Source: Dokdonella koreensis DS-123 (GTDB lineage: Bacteria > Pseudomonadota > Gammaproteobacteria > Xanthomonadales > Rhodanobacteraceae). From it: a DNA stretch of 64,000 nt. The stretch lies in contig NZ_CP015249.1 of NCBI RefSeq assembly GCF_001632775.1, forward strand, positions 1,778,686 to 1,842,685, given 5' to 3'. The position numbers were made by a program, and so were the translations under genes. The notes beneath the pieces are model-generated. The model was not told the origin of the DNA, ran no database searches, and was given only the letters and a program-made list of their open reading frames with translations. This document shows positions 10,040 to 18,711 of the stretch, piece after piece; positions within the stretch are counted from its first letter, which is position 1; every line of letters starts with the position of its first letter.

Positions 10040-12145
10040 TCAGGCCGCCGAGCCCTTCGCCAGCGGTGTCGGTGACGGATACCGGATGACCCGGTTGCGG
10101 CCCGAGGCCTTGGCGGCGTACAGCGCCTGGTCGGCGGCGTCGATCAGCGCCTCCAGGCGGTAGCTGCCGACCAGGGCGAGACTGGCGATGCCGATGCTGA
10201 TCGTGCACGCCGGACCGTCCGGGTCGAGCGCGCGCAGCGCGTCGCCGACCTTCTCGCAGATGCGCTCGGCCACCTCCAGTGCGGCGGCGGCATCGCTGCG
10301 GGTCAGCACGATCAGGAATTCCTCGCCGCCGAAGCGGCCGAGCAGGTCGCCGGGCTCCAGCCACTGGCGCATCGCCTGGACCCCCACGACCAGTGCGCGG
10401 TCGCCGAACAGGTGGCCGCGCAGGTCGTTGAGCTGCTTGAAATGGTCGAAGTCGATCAGCAGGAGGCTGAGGTCGCGTTCCCGCGTCTGCGCGTCGAGGA
10501 TGCGCTCGTTCAGCTCGCGCAGCAGGTGGCCGCGATTGTGGGTGCCGGTCAGCGGGTCGGTGACGGCGGCGTGGTAGAGCTCGGCGGCCTGGCGCTCGAG
10601 CTGGACGTTGGCGTCGCTCAGCACCTGCCGCTGGCGCTCCAGCTCGCCGGCGTTTTCGGCCAGCAGGCGGTTGCGCTGCTTGACGCTCACGTAGCGCCAC
10701 GAGACCAGACCGAGCACGACCAGCAGCGTACCGATGCCGAGCAGGCCGAACTGGCGCTCGAGCCGCTGGTTGTGCAGCCGGGTGGCCTGCAGCTCGTTTT
10801 CCTTGGTCAGCAGCGCGTTGCGTTGCTCGGCTTCGTGGCGCGCGTGGCGTACCTGCAGCGCGGCGAGCTGGCGGCTGGTGCGGGCGCCGAGCATTTCCTC
10901 ACGCAGCGCCGATCGGCGGCCGAGGTAGCGCAGGGCAGCGGTGGTGTCGTGCTCGGCCGTCGCCAGTTGCTCGCGCAGCTCGTAGGCCTGCGCGAGCTGC
11001 GGCTTGAGCTGGCTGGTCTCCAGGCCGGCCAGGGCCTCGTCCAGCAGCGCGCGTGCGCGCAGGCGGTCGCGCTGGTCCAGCGCGACGCGTGCCAGGTTCA
11101 GCAGCGCGGTCGCGACGATCTCGCGCTGCCCCAGCTCGCGGCCCAGCGCCAGCGTCTGCTCGAGTTCGGCCTCGGCCTCGGCGCGGCGCCCCAGGGCGGC
11201 CAGCGCGCGGCCGGCTTCCAGGCGCTCGAGCCCCTGCGACGGGCGGCTGCCGATGGCCTGGTCGATGGCGAGGGCCTCGCGCGCCGCCGCCAACGCTTCC
11301 TCGTAGCGTTCCAGGTCGTTGAGCAGGCCGGCGTAGCTGCCCAGGATCGGTGCCAGCAGCGACGGCGCCCCGCGCCGGCGCGCCGCGTCCAGGGCCTGGG
11401 TGAAGTAGGCGGCGGCCGCGTCGCTGTCCTCGATCGCGCGGTAGATCAGGGCGATGTTGCGATAGGAGGTCTCGGTCTGTTCGTCGTAGCGCTCGCGGAT
11501 CGCCAGTGCTTCGAGCTGCAGGTCCAGCGCCTTGGCGTAGTCGCCACGGTCGCGCATGGCGGTGCCCAGGTTCGCCAGCGCCTGCGCCTCGCCCAGGCGG
11601 TCACCCAGCCGGCGATACAGGTCCAGCGCGCGTTCGCCGTGCCGCAGTGCCCCGCCGAGCCGGCCCTGCCGGCGTTCGAGGACCGCCCGGAACAGCTCGG
11701 CGGTGGCCTCGGCGCCGGGCGATGCCAGGCCCGAGAGCCGGCCGACCAGTTCTTCGCACCGCCGGTAGTCGCCGGCCTGCAGGGCGATCTCGGCGCGGTT
11801 CTGCAGGGCTTCGGCGACCCGGCGTGGGTCGCCGCTGCGCTCGGCGAGCGCCTGCACCTGGGCCCAGCGCCGGTCGCCGATCGCACGCGACTCGAACAGC
11901 AGCGCCAGGTAGGCGGCTGCATAGGCGGTCTGCAGGCGGCCGGCGGGGGTGAGCGTGGCGCCGGATGCGGCCGCGGCGAATTGCAGCAGGTCGTCCAGGT
12001 CCTCGGCGATCCGGTGCGAGCCGGCCGCCACGCGGGCGCTGGGGAAGTCGGGGGCCACGGAGGGGGCGGCCTGCGATCCCGCCGCCAGCGGCAGTGCGAA
12101 TGCGATGCAGCAGCCGGTCACGAATCTCGCGCGTTGCATGGCCAT
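10040..12145 (-). CDS. TPR-containing membrane diguanylate cyclase (GGDEF)
   Basis: The 701-residue protein has an N-terminal signal-like hydrophobic stretch (FVTGCCIAFALPLAAG), a long run of TPR-like helical repeats (about 60-410, e.g. ALANLGTAMRDRGDYAKALDLQLEAL), a coiled coil, one TM helix near 485-505 (LLGIGTLLVVLGLVSWRYV), a second coiled coil and a GGDEF domain with the catalytic signature RFGGEEF. The predicted topology puts the TPRs outside and the cyclase in the cytoplasm. The inhibitory RxxD site is EPGD here, so its first residue is lost and product inhibition at that site is unlikely. It should make c-di-GMP in response to a protein or envelope signal. It is divergent from rimO. 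Confidence 0.9.
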   Translation of the reverse strand: MAMQRARFVTGCCIAFALPLAAGSQAAPSVAPDFPSARVAAGSHRIAEDLDDLLQFAAAASGATLTPAGRLQTAYAAAYLALLFESRAIGDRRWAQVQALAERSGDPRRVAEALQNRAEIALQAGDYRRCEELVGRLSGLASPGAEATAELFRAVLERRQGRLGGALRHGERALDLYRRLGDRLGEAQALANLGTAMRDRGDYAKALDLQLEALAIRERYDEQTETSYRNIALIYRAIEDSDAAAAYFTQALDAARRRGAPSLLAPILGSYAGLLNDLERYEEALAAAREALAIDQAIGSRPSQGLERLEAGRALAALGRRAEAEAELEQTLALGRELGQREIVATALLNLARVALDQRDRLRARALLDEALAGLETSQLKPQLAQAYELREQLATAEHDTTAALRYLGRRSALREEMLGARTSRQLAALQVRHARHEAEQRNALLTKENELQATRLHNQRLERQFGLLGIGTLLVVLGLVSWRYVSVKQRNRLLAENAGELERQRQVLSDANVQLERQAAELYHAAVTDPLTGTHNRGHLLRELNERILDAQTRERDLSLLLIDFDHFKQLNDLRGHLFGDRALVVGVQAMRQWLEPGDLLGRFGGEEFLIVLTRSDAAAALEVAERICEKVGDALRALDPDGPACTISIGIASLALVGSYRLEALIDAADQALYAAKASGRNRVIRYPSPTPLAKGSAA

Positions 12146-12230
12146 CCGGTACGGGTGACGGTTGCCGGCGGGCTCGGTGCACGCTGCCGCGCGGCCGACG
12201 CCGAGTGTAAACTTCGCGCCCTCGAGAAAT

Positions 12231-13568
12231 GTGAATGGAACCGTGCAGAACGCACCGAAAGTCGGCTTCGTCAGCCTGGGATGCCCCAAGGCCCTGGTGG
12301 ACTCCGAGCGCATCCTGACCCAGTTGCGGGTGGAAGGCTATGCGATCGTCCCGAGTTACGACGCCGCCGACGTCGTCGTCGTCAATACCTGCGGCTTCAT
12401 CGACGCCGCGGTCGAGGAATCGCTCGACGCGATCGGCGAGGCGCTGGAGGAGAACGGCCGCGTCATCGTCACCGGCTGCCTCGGCAAGCGCGCCGAGCTG
12501 ATCCGCGACACCCACCCGGACGTGCTGGCGATCAGCGGGCCGCAGGACTATTCGAGCGTGCTGGCGGCCGTCCACGCGGCGCTGCCGCCCAAGCGCGACC
12601 GCTTCACGGACCTGCTGCCGGTGCCGGACGACGGTGTCGGCATCAAGCTCACGCCCAAGCACTACGCCTATCTCAAGATCTCCGAGGGCTGCAATCACCG
12701 CTGCACGTTCTGCATCATTCCCTCGATGCGCGGCGACCTGGTCTCGCGGCCGGTGGACGAGGTGCTGGTCGAGGCCGAGAAGCTGGTGCGGGGCGGCGTC
12801 AAGGAGCTGCTGGTGATCTCGCAGGACACCAGTGCGTACGGCGTCGACCTGCGCTACGCCGAACGGACCTGGCGCGGCAGCCCGCGCCGCACGCGGATGA
12901 CCGAGCTGTGCGCCGCCCTCGGCGAACTCGGCGCCTGGGTGCGCCTGCACTACGTCTACCCGTACCCGCACGTGGACGAAGTGATCCCGCTGATGGCCGA
13001 GGGCCGGATCCTGCCGTACCTGGACATCCCGCTGCAGCACGCCAGTCCGCGCATCCTCAAGCTGATGAAGCGGCCCGGCGCGGTGGACAAGGTGCTCCAG
13101 CGCATCCAGGCCTGGCGCGCGGCCTGCCCGGACCTGACGCTGCGCAGCACCTTCATCGTCGGGTTTCCCGGCGAGACCGAGGCGGAGTTCGGCGAGCTGC
13201 TGGACTTCATCGAGGCGGCACAGCTCGATCGCGTGGGCTGCTTCGCCTATTCGCCGGTCGACGGCGCCAAGGCCAACGACCTGCCCGATCCGGTGCCCGA
13301 AGCGGTCAAGCAGGAGCGGCTCGAGCGCTTCATGACGATGCAGGCGCGGATCAGCGCCGCACGGCTCGCGGCCAAGGTCGGTCGCGAGCTCGACGTCATC
13401 GTCGACGAGGTGTCGCAGGGCCGCGCGATCGCGCGCTCCTCGGCCGACGCGCCGGAGATCGACGGCGTCGTGCACGTCCACGGCGCCGGCGGGCTGCGTC
13501 CCGGCCAGTTCGCGCGCGTGCGCGTGCGCGCCGCCTCCGAACACGACCTGGAAGCCGATCTGGTCTAG
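12231..13568 (+). CDS. rimO: Ribosomal protein S12 methylthiotransferase RimO
   Basis: RimO beta-methylthiolates the conserved aspartate of ribosomal protein S12. The 445-residue protein has the N-terminal UPF0004 domain ([20 protein letters not shown]), the radical-SAM cluster CNHRCTFC (Cys154, Cys158, Cys161), and a C-terminal TRAM domain ending in [19 protein letters not shown]. The GTG at 12231 gives an N-terminus matching E. coli RimO; GTG at 12243 is an alternative, and there is no in-frame ATG close by. Its stop codon TAG is the first CTAG of an eroded copy of the 271-bp repeat element. Confidence 0.96.
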   Translation: MNGTVQNAPKVGFVSLGCPKALVDSERILTQLRVEGYAIVPSYDAADVVVVNTCGFIDAAVEESLDAIGEALEENGRVIVTGCLGKRAELIRDTHPDVLAISGPQDYSSVLAAVHAALPPKRDRFTDLLPVPDDGVGIKLTPKHYAYLKISEGCNHRCTFCIIPSMRGDLVSRPVDEVLVEAEKLVRGGVKELLVISQDTSAYGVDLRYAERTWRGSPRRTRMTELCAALGELGAWVRLHYVYPYPHVDEVIPLMAEGRILPYLDIPLQHASPRILKLMKRPGAVDKVLQRIQAWRAACPDLTLRSTFIVGFPGETEAEFGELLDFIEAAQLDRVGCFAYSPVDGAKANDLPDPVPEAVKQERLERFMTMQARISAARLAAKVGRELDVIVDEVSQGRAIARSSADAPEIDGVVHVHGAGGLRPGQFARVRVRAASEHDLEADLV

Positions 13569-13659
13569 GGCGTGTCATCCATCCCCCGGCAGGCCGCGCC
13601 GTTTTCTAGCGTGCGGCCGGGACAAGGAAGAGCGAGGCCGTGGACGCCGGTCCACGCCC
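13565..13659 (+). repeat. Eroded fragment of the 271-bp inverted-repeat element
   Basis: From the CTAG that includes the rimO stop, about 95 bp matches one end of the element in the orientation of the 24629 copy: the terminal CTAGGGCGTGTCATC, the GGCAGGCCGCGCCGTT segment, a CCGGGACAAGGAAGAG segment and the GTGGAC...GTCCAC hairpin. Several substitutions and small indels are visible, and the other half of the element is absent. It therefore looks like an older, decayed copy. Confidence 0.75.
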
Positions 13660-13724
13660 TCGGGGTGCCCCGCGGACGCCGATCCGGTTAGGCTTCGGTT
13701 TTCCCGTCGCCCCCGGAGCCGCCG

Positions 13725-14966
13725 ATGCCGTCCGATGCCGCCTTGATCACCGACGACGGCGTCGTCCTGGGCCTGGTGGCGGCGATCCTCGCATTGGTGT
13801 TCTGGACCTCGTCCAGTCCGGCACCGTTTTGGAAGCGCTTCTATTCGGTCGTGCCGGCGCTGATGCTGTGCTACTGCATCCCGGCGCTGTTCAACACGCT
13901 CGGCATCATCGACGGCCATGCCGCCGCGCTCTATCCGGTGGCGCGCGACTACCTGCTGCCGACGGCCCTGGTGCTGCTGACGCTGTCGATCGACATCAAG
14001 GGATTGATCGGCCTCGGGCCCAAGCTGCTCATCATGTTCGTGACCGGCACGGTCGGCGTGATGATCGGTGCGCCGCTGGCGTTCCTGGTGGTCGGCTGGT
14101 TCGATCCGGATACCGTCGCCGGCGACACCTGGGCCGGCATGGCGGCACTGGCGGGCAGCTGGATCGGCGGCGGCGCGAACATGGTCGCGATGCGCGAGAT
14201 CTTCCAGGTCGACGCCACCACCTTCGGCCAGTTCGCCGCCGTCGACGTGCTGGTGGCGAGCCTGTGGATGGCCTTCCTGCTGTTCCTGTCGGGGCGCGCG
14301 GCGCGCATCGACGCGCGCACCGGTGCCGATACCCGCGCGATCGACGACCTCAAGCGGCGCATCGAGCACTGGCACGCCCAGCACGCGCGCAACCCCACGC
14401 TGGCCGACATGATGGTGGTGCTCGGCACCGGTTTCGCGGCCACCGGCCTGGCCCACGCCATCGGCGGACCGGTCTCGGCCTGGATCGCCGCCGAGGCGCC
14501 CGAGCTGGCGCGGCTCAGCCTGACGTCGAAGTTCTTCTGGATCGTCATGCTGACCACCACGATCGGCGTGATGCTGAGCTTCACGCGCGCCAGCCGCCTG
14601 GAGGGCGTCGGCGCGTCGAAGTTCGGCTCGGTCCTGCTCTACGTGCTGATCGCCAGCATCGGCATGCAGATGGACCTGCGCGCGATCCTCGATCGCCCCG
14701 GGCTGTTCGCGCTCGGCGCGATCTGGATGCTGGTGCACGGCGGACTGCTGCTGATCGTCGGCCGGCTGATCAAGGCGCCGCTGTTCTATTTCGCGATCGG
14801 CTCGCAGGGCAACATCGGCGCCGCGGCCTCCGCGCCGGTGGTCGCCGCGGCCTTCCATCCGGCGCTGGCACCGGTCGGCGTCCTGCTCGGCGTCGTCGGC
14901 TACGCGACCGGTACCTACCTGGCCTGGGTGGTCGGCCAGGTCCTGCGCTGGCTGGCCGGTGCCTGA
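13725..14966 (+). CDS. DUF819 family integral membrane protein
   Basis: The 413-residue protein is almost entirely hydrophobic, with roughly ten to eleven TM helices, and matches the DUF819 (YjcL-like) pattern: a periodic permease-like architecture with GSWIGGGANMVAMREIF in the middle and GSQGNIGAAASAPVVAAAFHP near the C-terminus. Two similar halves are separated by a cytoplasmic loop (about 185-220). Function is unknown; the fold and duplicated topology suggest a secondary transporter. Its 3' end overlaps the next gene by 8 bp, so the two are probably co-transcribed. Confidence 0.88.
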   Translation: MPSDAALITDDGVVLGLVAAILALVFWTSSSPAPFWKRFYSVVPALMLCYCIPALFNTLGIIDGHAAALYPVARDYLLPTALVLLTLSIDIKGLIGLGPKLLIMFVTGTVGVMIGAPLAFLVVGWFDPDTVAGDTWAGMAALAGSWIGGGANMVAMREIFQVDATTFGQFAAVDVLVASLWMAFLLFLSGRAARIDARTGADTRAIDDLKRRIEHWHAQHARNPTLADMMVVLGTGFAATGLAHAIGGPVSAWIAAEAPELARLSLTSKFFWIVMLTTTIGVMLSFTRASRLEGVGASKFGSVLLYVLIASIGMQMDLRAILDRPGLFALGAIWMLVHGGLLLIVGRLIKAPLFYFAIGSQGNIGAAASAPVVAAAFHPALAPVGVLLGVVGYATGTYLAWVVGQVLRWLAGA

Positions 14967-15834
14967 GTCCTGCGCCGGCTGGGGCGAGGCGATCGCCGGT
15001 CCGCCGCTGGCCGCCTGGGGCGGCGAACTGCCGCCGCCGCGCACGCCGGTCGCCGCGCTCGACCGGCTCCTGCGCGAGGCCTGCTCGCGCGATGGCCATG
15101 CGCGCCCGGCGGTTCGCGAGCAGACGCCGGCCTTGCTCGCGGACGGCTTGCACTACGAGGAGCGCATCGCCCGGCACGATACGCTGGCGACACGGCCGGA
15201 CTGCGTGCACGACCTGTTCAACGTCCTGGCCTGGTGGCGCCATCCGGCGCTCAAGTGGGCGCTCAATGCGCGGCAGGTCGCCGACATCGCGCAGGTCGGT
15301 CCGCGCCAGCGCACGCGCGGGCAATGCGCGCTGACGCATTTCGACGAGGCCGGCGTGGTGGTCTGGATCGCCGGGGACGATCTGCTGGCCTGTTGGGACC
15401 GCCACGACTGGGCCGGCCTGTTCCACCGGCATGCCCCGGATTGGGGACGGCGCATCGGCGTGACGGTGTTCGGCCATGCGCTGTTCGAGCATGCCGTGTG
15501 CCACGCGCATCGGCCGACCGCCAAGGCGCTGGCGGTACGGATGCCGGCCGAGCGTATCGCGGCGCAGCGTCCCGCCACCGGCGCGATCGTGCGCGGCTGG
15601 CCCGAGGCAGAGGCGCTGCTGGCGGCGGCGATCGCCGACGGACGGCTGCTGGCCGATCCGCAGGACCTGCGGCCGCTGCCGCTGGCAGGCATTCCGGGCT
15701 GGCACGATGCGCCGCCGTCGCCGGCGTTCTTCCGTGAAGCGCCGTGCTTCCGGCCGCTGCGCCCCGGCCGCCGCTATCCGCCGCCGTTCGACGGCGAACG
15801 GGCGTGCGGCAGCGGCGTGGAGGCCGCCGCATAG
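14959..15834 (+). CDS. DUF3025 family protein
   Basis: This 291-residue soluble protein matches DUF3025, seen mostly in beta- and gammaproteobacteria. Recognisable segments are LHYEERIARHDTLATRPDCVHDLFNVLAWWRHPALKWALNAR-like (about 65-105), a charged middle, and FGHALFEHAV (about 170-180). There is no signal peptide or TM helix. No biochemical role is established for the family that I know of. It overlaps the DUF819 gene by 8 bp. Confidence 0.85.
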   Translation: MPESCAGWGEAIAGPPLAAWGGELPPPRTPVAALDRLLREACSRDGHARPAVREQTPALLADGLHYEERIARHDTLATRPDCVHDLFNVLAWWRHPALKWALNARQVADIAQVGPRQRTRGQCALTHFDEAGVVVWIAGDDLLACWDRHDWAGLFHRHAPDWGRRIGVTVFGHALFEHAVCHAHRPTAKALAVRMPAERIAAQRPATGAIVRGWPEAEALLAAAIADGRLLADPQDLRPLPLAGIPGWHDAPPSPAFFREAPCFRPLRPGRRYPPPFDGERACGSGVEAAA

Positions 15835-15910
15835 CGACACGGTGGCGCCATTGCGGATGGCCGCGCACGGTCGCATCATGCGGCCATCGTTTGCCCTACG
15901 GAGCCGCTGC

Positions 15911-16738
15911 GTGACCCATCGAATGCCTCTCGGGATCGGCCTGATCGCGGCCGTGCTCGTCTGGACGCCGCTGGCGGCGCGTGGCGAGACGGATGAATCG
16001 CAGACCGTCACGGTCAGCCAGCGCGAGTACGAGCGGACCGTCGCCAAGCTCGGCCGGGTCAACCCGGTGCGCGGCTACAGCGACCTGACCGGCTTCGCGC
16101 ACGGCATGAGCGCCTACGCCAAGCGCCGCTACGACGATGCGATGAAGTTCTTCCTGCTCGGCGCGCGCTTCGCCGACAAGCCTTCTCAGCTCAGCATCGG
16201 CCTGATGTACCTCAACGGCGAGGGCGTCGCCCGGGATGCGGCCACCGCCTACGCCTGGATGGACCTGGCCGCCGAACGCGACTATCCGGATTTCGTCACC
16301 ACGCGCGATCGCGTCGCGGCGCAATTGACCGCCGAGGAGCGCGCCCGCGCCGACGGCATCCGCGCGACCCTGGCGGCCGAATACGGCGATGCGGTCGCCA
16401 AGCGCCGCGTCGCCGGCGAGCTGGGCTCGGTGCGTCTCAACACGACCGGCTCGCGCACCGGCTACGACGACCTCAGCGTCCGCAGCGCCAGCAGCACCGC
16501 CAGCAACGGCGGCGGCAACTGCATGGGCATCGGCGGCATCGTGATCGGCAACATCGTGATCGGCGAGTCCGGCTGCGGCCAGGCCGTCCGTGGCCTCGAC
16601 GACGTCAACCCGACCGATCCCAAGGCCTATTTCGCGCTGCGCGACGCGCAGTGGAAGGGCACCGCCACGGTGGGGCCGCTGCAGGCGGTCGACGAATCGG
16701 CGCCGGTCGCCCCGGCCGGGAAGCCGGCGGGCGACTGA
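15911..16738 (+). CDS. Secreted Sel1-like repeat protein
   Basis: The 275-residue product starts with an export signal (MPLGIGLIAAVLVWTPLAARG, from residue 5) followed by helical Sel1/TPR-like units: YAKRRYDDAMKFFLLGARFADKPSQLSIGLMYLNGEGVARDAATAYAWMDLAA. The C-terminal third has a short hydrophobic glycine/isoleucine patch (CMGIGGIVIGNIVIG). Sel1 repeats normally mediate protein contacts. I chose the GTG at 15911 because GGAG sits 8 bp upstream; ATG at 15923 is the alternative. The partner is unknown. Confidence 0.75.
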   Translation: MTHRMPLGIGLIAAVLVWTPLAARGETDESQTVTVSQREYERTVAKLGRVNPVRGYSDLTGFAHGMSAYAKRRYDDAMKFFLLGARFADKPSQLSIGLMYLNGEGVARDAATAYAWMDLAAERDYPDFVTTRDRVAAQLTAEERARADGIRATLAAEYGDAVAKRRVAGELGSVRLNTTGSRTGYDDLSVRSASSTASNGGGNCMGIGGIVIGNIVIGESGCGQAVRGLDDVNPTDPKAYFALRDAQWKGTATVGPLQAVDESAPVAPAGKPAGD

Positions 16739-16809
16739 CGCACGGATCGAACGGGCGCGCGCCGCGGCGCCGCCGACCGACCGCCGCGGGCGCAGGTCCA
16801 CGCGCGGAA

Positions 16810-16825
16810 TCGGGAACTTTCCCGA
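16810..16825. promoter_or_regulatory. 16-bp perfect dyad upstream of the ABC cassette
   Basis: TCGGGAA-CT-TTCCCGA lies about 195 bp before the ABC transporter ATPase gene. It contains GGAACTTT, which resembles the -35 element of ECF/sigma-E promoters, but no convincing -10 follows at the expected distance. It is either an operator or part of an alternative sigma promoter. Confidence 0.35.
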
Positions 16826-17020
16826 GCGTTTGCTGTACATTTCCGGCGCCCGCAGGAGGTGCCCGGGCGGGGCACCGCTCTGCTGTCCGCATCCGAAGCA
16901 CGCCGCTCGTCGGCGGCCGGTCCATTCCGGCCAGTGCCGGATGCCGGTCACTGCCGTCCGCTGCGCCCTGCAGCGCTGCGACGGGCGGGACGCCCTACGA
17001 ACGGAGCGAGCGATCAGACC

Positions 17021-17968
17021 ATGATAGAAACCCGACAACTCTCCAAGCGCTACGGCGACCTGGTCGCCGTGGACGGCATCAGTTTCACCGTCGAGCCCGG
17101 CCAGGTGCTCGGCTTCCTGGGGCCCAACGGCGCCGGCAAGTCGACCACGATGAAGATGATCGCCGGCTTCCTCGCACCCACCTCCGGCAGTGCCAGTGTC
17201 TGCGGATTCGACGTCGAGAAGCAGCCGCTCGAGGCGCGCCGTGCGCTGGGCTACCTGCCCGAAGGCGCACCGAGCTACGGCGAGATGACGGTACGCGAGT
17301 TCCTCGCCTTCATCGCCGACGTGCGCGCGCTCAAGGGCGAGCTGCGCCACCGCCGGCTCGACGACGTGATCGGGCGCCTGCACCTGGAGCGGGTCGTCGA
17401 GCAGCCGATCGAGACGCTGTCCAAGGGCTTCAAGCGCCGCGTCGGCATCGCCCAGGCGATCCTGCACGATCCGAAGGTGCTGATCCTCGACGAGCCGACC
17501 GACGGCCTGGATCCCAACCAGAAGCACGAGGTGCGCGGCCTGATCAACGACATGGCGCGCGACAAGACGATCATCGTCTCGACCCACATCCTCGAAGAGG
17601 TCCACGCCGTCTGCGACCGGGCCGTGATCATCGCCGCCGGCAAGGTGCTGGCCGACGCCAAGCCGGCCGAGCTGGAGGCGCGTTCGCGCTACCACCAGGC
17701 GGTCTCGCTGACCGCGGTGGACGTCAACGCCGCGCGCGAGGCGCTGGCGCGGGTCGCCGACGTGGCCGCGATCGAGGTCGACCCGCAGGACGGCCGGGTC
17801 ACGGCGTTCCCGAAGCCGGGGCGCGCGATCTTCACCGAGGTCAGCGACGTGCTGAAGGCGCAGAACATCGTCGTGCGCGAGCTGGCGCTGGAAGGCGGGC
17901 GGCTGGACGAGGTGTTCCGCACGATCACCGGCGGTGTCGCCACCGGCGAGCGGAGGACGCAGGCATGA
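17021..17968 (+). CDS. ABC transporter ATP-binding protein (GldA-like)
   Basis: The 315-residue ATPase has Walker A GPNGAGKST (near residue 36), the signature in LSKGFKRRVGIAQAIL, Walker B VLILDEPTDGLDP and the switch His in IIVSTHILEEV. The 80-residue C-terminal extension matches the DrrA/GldA-like group that powers ABC-2 exporters. It follows a good ribosome site (ACGGAGCGAG) and overlaps the permease gene by ATGA. With the next three genes it forms the widespread proteobacterial cassette related to the Gld gliding system; in non-gliding bacteria its substrate is unknown. Confidence 0.93.
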   Translation: MIETRQLSKRYGDLVAVDGISFTVEPGQVLGFLGPNGAGKSTTMKMIAGFLAPTSGSASVCGFDVEKQPLEARRALGYLPEGAPSYGEMTVREFLAFIADVRALKGELRHRRLDDVIGRLHLERVVEQPIETLSKGFKRRVGIAQAILHDPKVLILDEPTDGLDPNQKHEVRGLINDMARDKTIIVSTHILEEVHAVCDRAVIIAAGKVLADAKPAELEARSRYHQAVSLTAVDVNAAREALARVADVAAIEVDPQDGRVTAFPKPGRAIFTEVSDVLKAQNIVVRELALEGGRLDEVFRTITGGVATGERRTQA

Positions 17969-18699
17969 GCGGCGTGACGACCCTGTTCAAGCGCGAGCTG
18001 CGCAGCTACTTCGCCACGCCCGTGGCGTACGTGTTCATCGTGATCTTCCTGGTGCTGTCCGGCGCGTTCACGTTCTACCTCGGCGGCTTCTACGAGAGCG
18101 GCCAGGCGGACCTGCGGCCGTTCTTCACGTTCCACCCGTGGCTGTACCTGTTCCTGGTGCCGGCGGTGTCGATGCGGATGTGGGCCGAGGAACGCAAGAG
18201 CGGCACGATCGAGCTGCTGCTGACGCTGCCGGTCACCACCTGGCAGGCGGTGCTCGGCAAGTTCCTGGCGGCCTGGGCGTTCATCGCCATCGCGCTGGTG
18301 CTGACGTTCCCGATCTGGCTGACCGTCAACTACCTCGGCTCGCCCGACAACGGCGTCATCTTCGCCAGCTACCTGGGCTCGCTGCTGATGGCCGGTGCGT
18401 TCCTGGCGATCGGTTCGTGCCTGTCGGCCTCCACGCGCAACCAGGTCGTGGCCTTCATCCTGACCGTGGTCGTGTGCTTCGGGCTGCTGCTCGCCGGCTT
18501 CCCGCTGGTGCTCGACGCGGTGCGCGCGTTCGCGCCGCAGGGCGTGGTGGACGCGATCGCGGGCCTGAGCTTCCTGACCCATTTCGCGGCGGTCAGCAAG
18601 GGCGTGATCGACCTGCGCGACCTCCTGTATTTCCTGCTCATGATCGGCTTCTGGCTCTATGCCAGCGCGCTGGTCATCGAGATGAAGAAAGCCGATTGA
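17965..18699 (+). CDS. ABC-2 family permease (GldF-like)
   Basis: The 244-residue protein has six predicted TM helices and the ABC-2 features of this group: an N-terminal FKRELRSYFATPVAYVFIVIF, the loop SMRMWAEERKSGTIELLLTLPV and a C-terminal ASALVIEMKK. It should form the membrane channel for the ATPase encoded directly upstream, with which it overlaps by 4 bp. The Gld-like protein gene begins 12 bp downstream. Confidence 0.93.
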   Translation: MSGVTTLFKRELRSYFATPVAYVFIVIFLVLSGAFTFYLGGFYESGQADLRPFFTFHPWLYLFLVPAVSMRMWAEERKSGTIELLLTLPVTTWQAVLGKFLAAWAFIAIALVLTFPIWLTVNYLGSPDNGVIFASYLGSLLMAGAFLAIGSCLSASTRNQVVAFILTVVVCFGLLLAGFPLVLDAVRAFAPQGVVDAIAGLSFLTHFAAVSKGVIDLRDLLYFLLMIGFWLYASALVIEMKKAD

Positions 18700-18711
18700 G
18701 GGACCGACGAC

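Noticed and set aside
10412-13609. A 1065-codon open frame on the plus strand
   Set aside because: It is antisense to the GGDEF gene and then out of frame with rimO; the product is low-complexity Arg/Ala/Gln-rich and matches the expected shadow of GC-rich genes.
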